This document shows, piece after piece, positions 6,172 through 6,733 of a stretch of 6,733 nucleotides of DNA. How positions within the stretch are numbered: the stretch's first letter is position 1; the number at the start of each line of letters is the position of its first letter. Under the pieces are notes generated by a model. The model saw nothing but the letters and a program-made list of their open reading frames with translations. It ran no database searches and was not told where the DNA came from. The stretch is taken from contig JAUUVJ010000225.1 in NCBI GenBank assembly GCA_030589605.1, positions 1-6,733 of the forward strand, given 5' to 3'. The position numbers and the translations under genes were made by a program. The stretch comes from Candidatus Hodarchaeota archaeon. GTDB lineage: Archaea > Asgardarchaeota > Heimdallarchaeia > Hodarchaeales > Hodarchaeaceae.

Positions 6172-6728
6172 TTAGGGTGTCTAAAGAAATACAATAATTG
6201 CAGAGAATACAGCACAAATCAGGATTAGAGGAATAGAAGCAATTAGATGACCTTTATAGTGATGAGAAAAATCCTTATAATCTTCAGGAGTTGTACCGTC
6301 AATTATTACAAATTTAGGTGTAATTTTAGTTATGATCAACCAATCTAGAACTACTAAATCAACCAGAAAAAACGAAAAAACCATGAAAAGCATGTTAAAG
6401 AAAGCTATTTCGAATGGAATCTCGCCATCAAGCTCTGTTTCCAAGAAAATAGTAGAAATCAAAGGATAAGCTAAAATGAAAAAAAACCAAGGCATACCAA
6501 CTAAACCCGCGACAACCCTTTCTCTTCGAGTTTGAGGGGGTACTTTTTCCTTATTTTCTCTGGATAGTCCTGATAACCCCATATTCGAGGGTTGAAAGTA
6601 ACCATAAAAATCAATAGATAACCAGCACCAATTGTTGTGTAAAAGAGACCATTAAACACAATATTCACAAATACCATTTTATCCCATCTTTCAAAAATAA
6701 GAAGAGGTTTCTCTTCTTAATTAAAATT
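6172..6728. repeat. Long direct repeat, copy 2 (pairs with 1956-2513)
   Basis: This is the second copy of the ~558-bp repeat at 1956-2513, one base shorter because of a deletion near 6551-6556. Similarity stops at 6728, five bases before the window ends. Together the copies bracket the 270-aa gene, the C13 peptidase and the mntA-hepT operon as direct repeats. Confidence 0.9.
6181..6677 (-). pseudogene. Four-helix membrane protein, second copy with a 1-bp frameshift
   Basis: The original ATG is conserved at 6677-6675, and the first ~42 residues match the intact copy (MVFVNIVFNGLFYT..., NPRIWGYQDYP). A single base is missing around 6551-6556, where the intact gene has AAAGG on the minus strand and this copy has AAGG. 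The reading therefore shifts and ends at TAG 6503-6501 after 58 residues. The rest of the gene stays open in the other frame to TAG 6183-6181, giving a 133-residue protein if started at ATG 6582. That product would lack helix 1 and begin with seven or more out-of-frame residues (MGLSGLSREN), with no Shine-Dalgarno evident. The downstream part keeps the helix 2-4 pattern and the DGTTPEDYKDF loop. Its substitutions (LKGEIP to LDGEIP, NIFFMVFLFF to NMLFMVFSFF) do not destroy the hydrophobic pattern. Either the gene broke recently or the lost base is an assembly error. Confidence 0.8.
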
Positions 6729-6733
6729 GAATG

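Noticed and set aside
1..6733. CRISPR array, tRNA, insertion sequence
   Set aside because: No short regularly spaced repeats, cloverleaf signatures, transposase motifs or terminal inverted repeats were seen on either strand by eye.

Overview
The window looks like AT-rich archaeal DNA, possibly from an Asgard-type or related uncultivated lineage. The reasons are indirect: archaeal-style Shine-Dalgarno and TATA-like sequences, a membrane-anchored C13 (legumain/caspase-like) peptidase of a kind I associate with archaea, and a penicillin-acylase-family enzyme followed closely by a small membrane protein. No rRNA or other phylogenetic marker is present, so the lineage is an inference.

Layout. At the left edge (2-1012, +) is the C-terminal part of a penicillin acylase-family Ntn-hydrolase. 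A small multi-spanning membrane protein (1022-1417, +) follows behind a strong Shine-Dalgarno, probably in the same operon. Overlapping its stop is the decayed 3' half of a retinol-dehydrogenase-like SDR gene (1414-1899, +), which lacks its NAD(P)-binding half and has an in-frame TAA. Converging on it is an intact 165-aa four-helix membrane protein (1965-2462, -). After a 316-bp AT-rich spacer comes an unrecognised 270-aa protein (2779-3591, +). It converges, across a perfect hairpin with a T tract, on the C13 peptidase (3711-4973, -). That gene is divergent from a two-gene MntA/HepT (MNT nucleotidyltransferase / HEPN RNase) toxin-antitoxin operon (5139-5983, +). The right edge (6172-6728) is a second copy, about 95% identical by eye, of the 165-aa membrane-protein gene, broken by a 1-bp deletion.

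How the parts relate. The two copies of the membrane-protein gene lie in the same orientation with a period of about 4.2 kb. They bracket a 3.66-kb segment holding the unknown 270-aa gene, the C13 peptidase and the toxin-antitoxin operon. With the SDR remnant beside it, this points to a recently rearranged, accessory-like region. The toxin-antitoxin operon is the best-understood unit: MntA is expected to AMPylate a tyrosine in the RX4HXY motif of HepT and silence its RNase activity. A 7-bp inverted repeat surrounds the likely TATA box of this operon and is a candidate operator. I see no evidence for a wholly new multi-gene system. The items most worth a second look are the C13 protein's architecture, the direct-repeat bracket with its frameshifted copy, the operator-like repeat and the unrecognised 270-aa protein.
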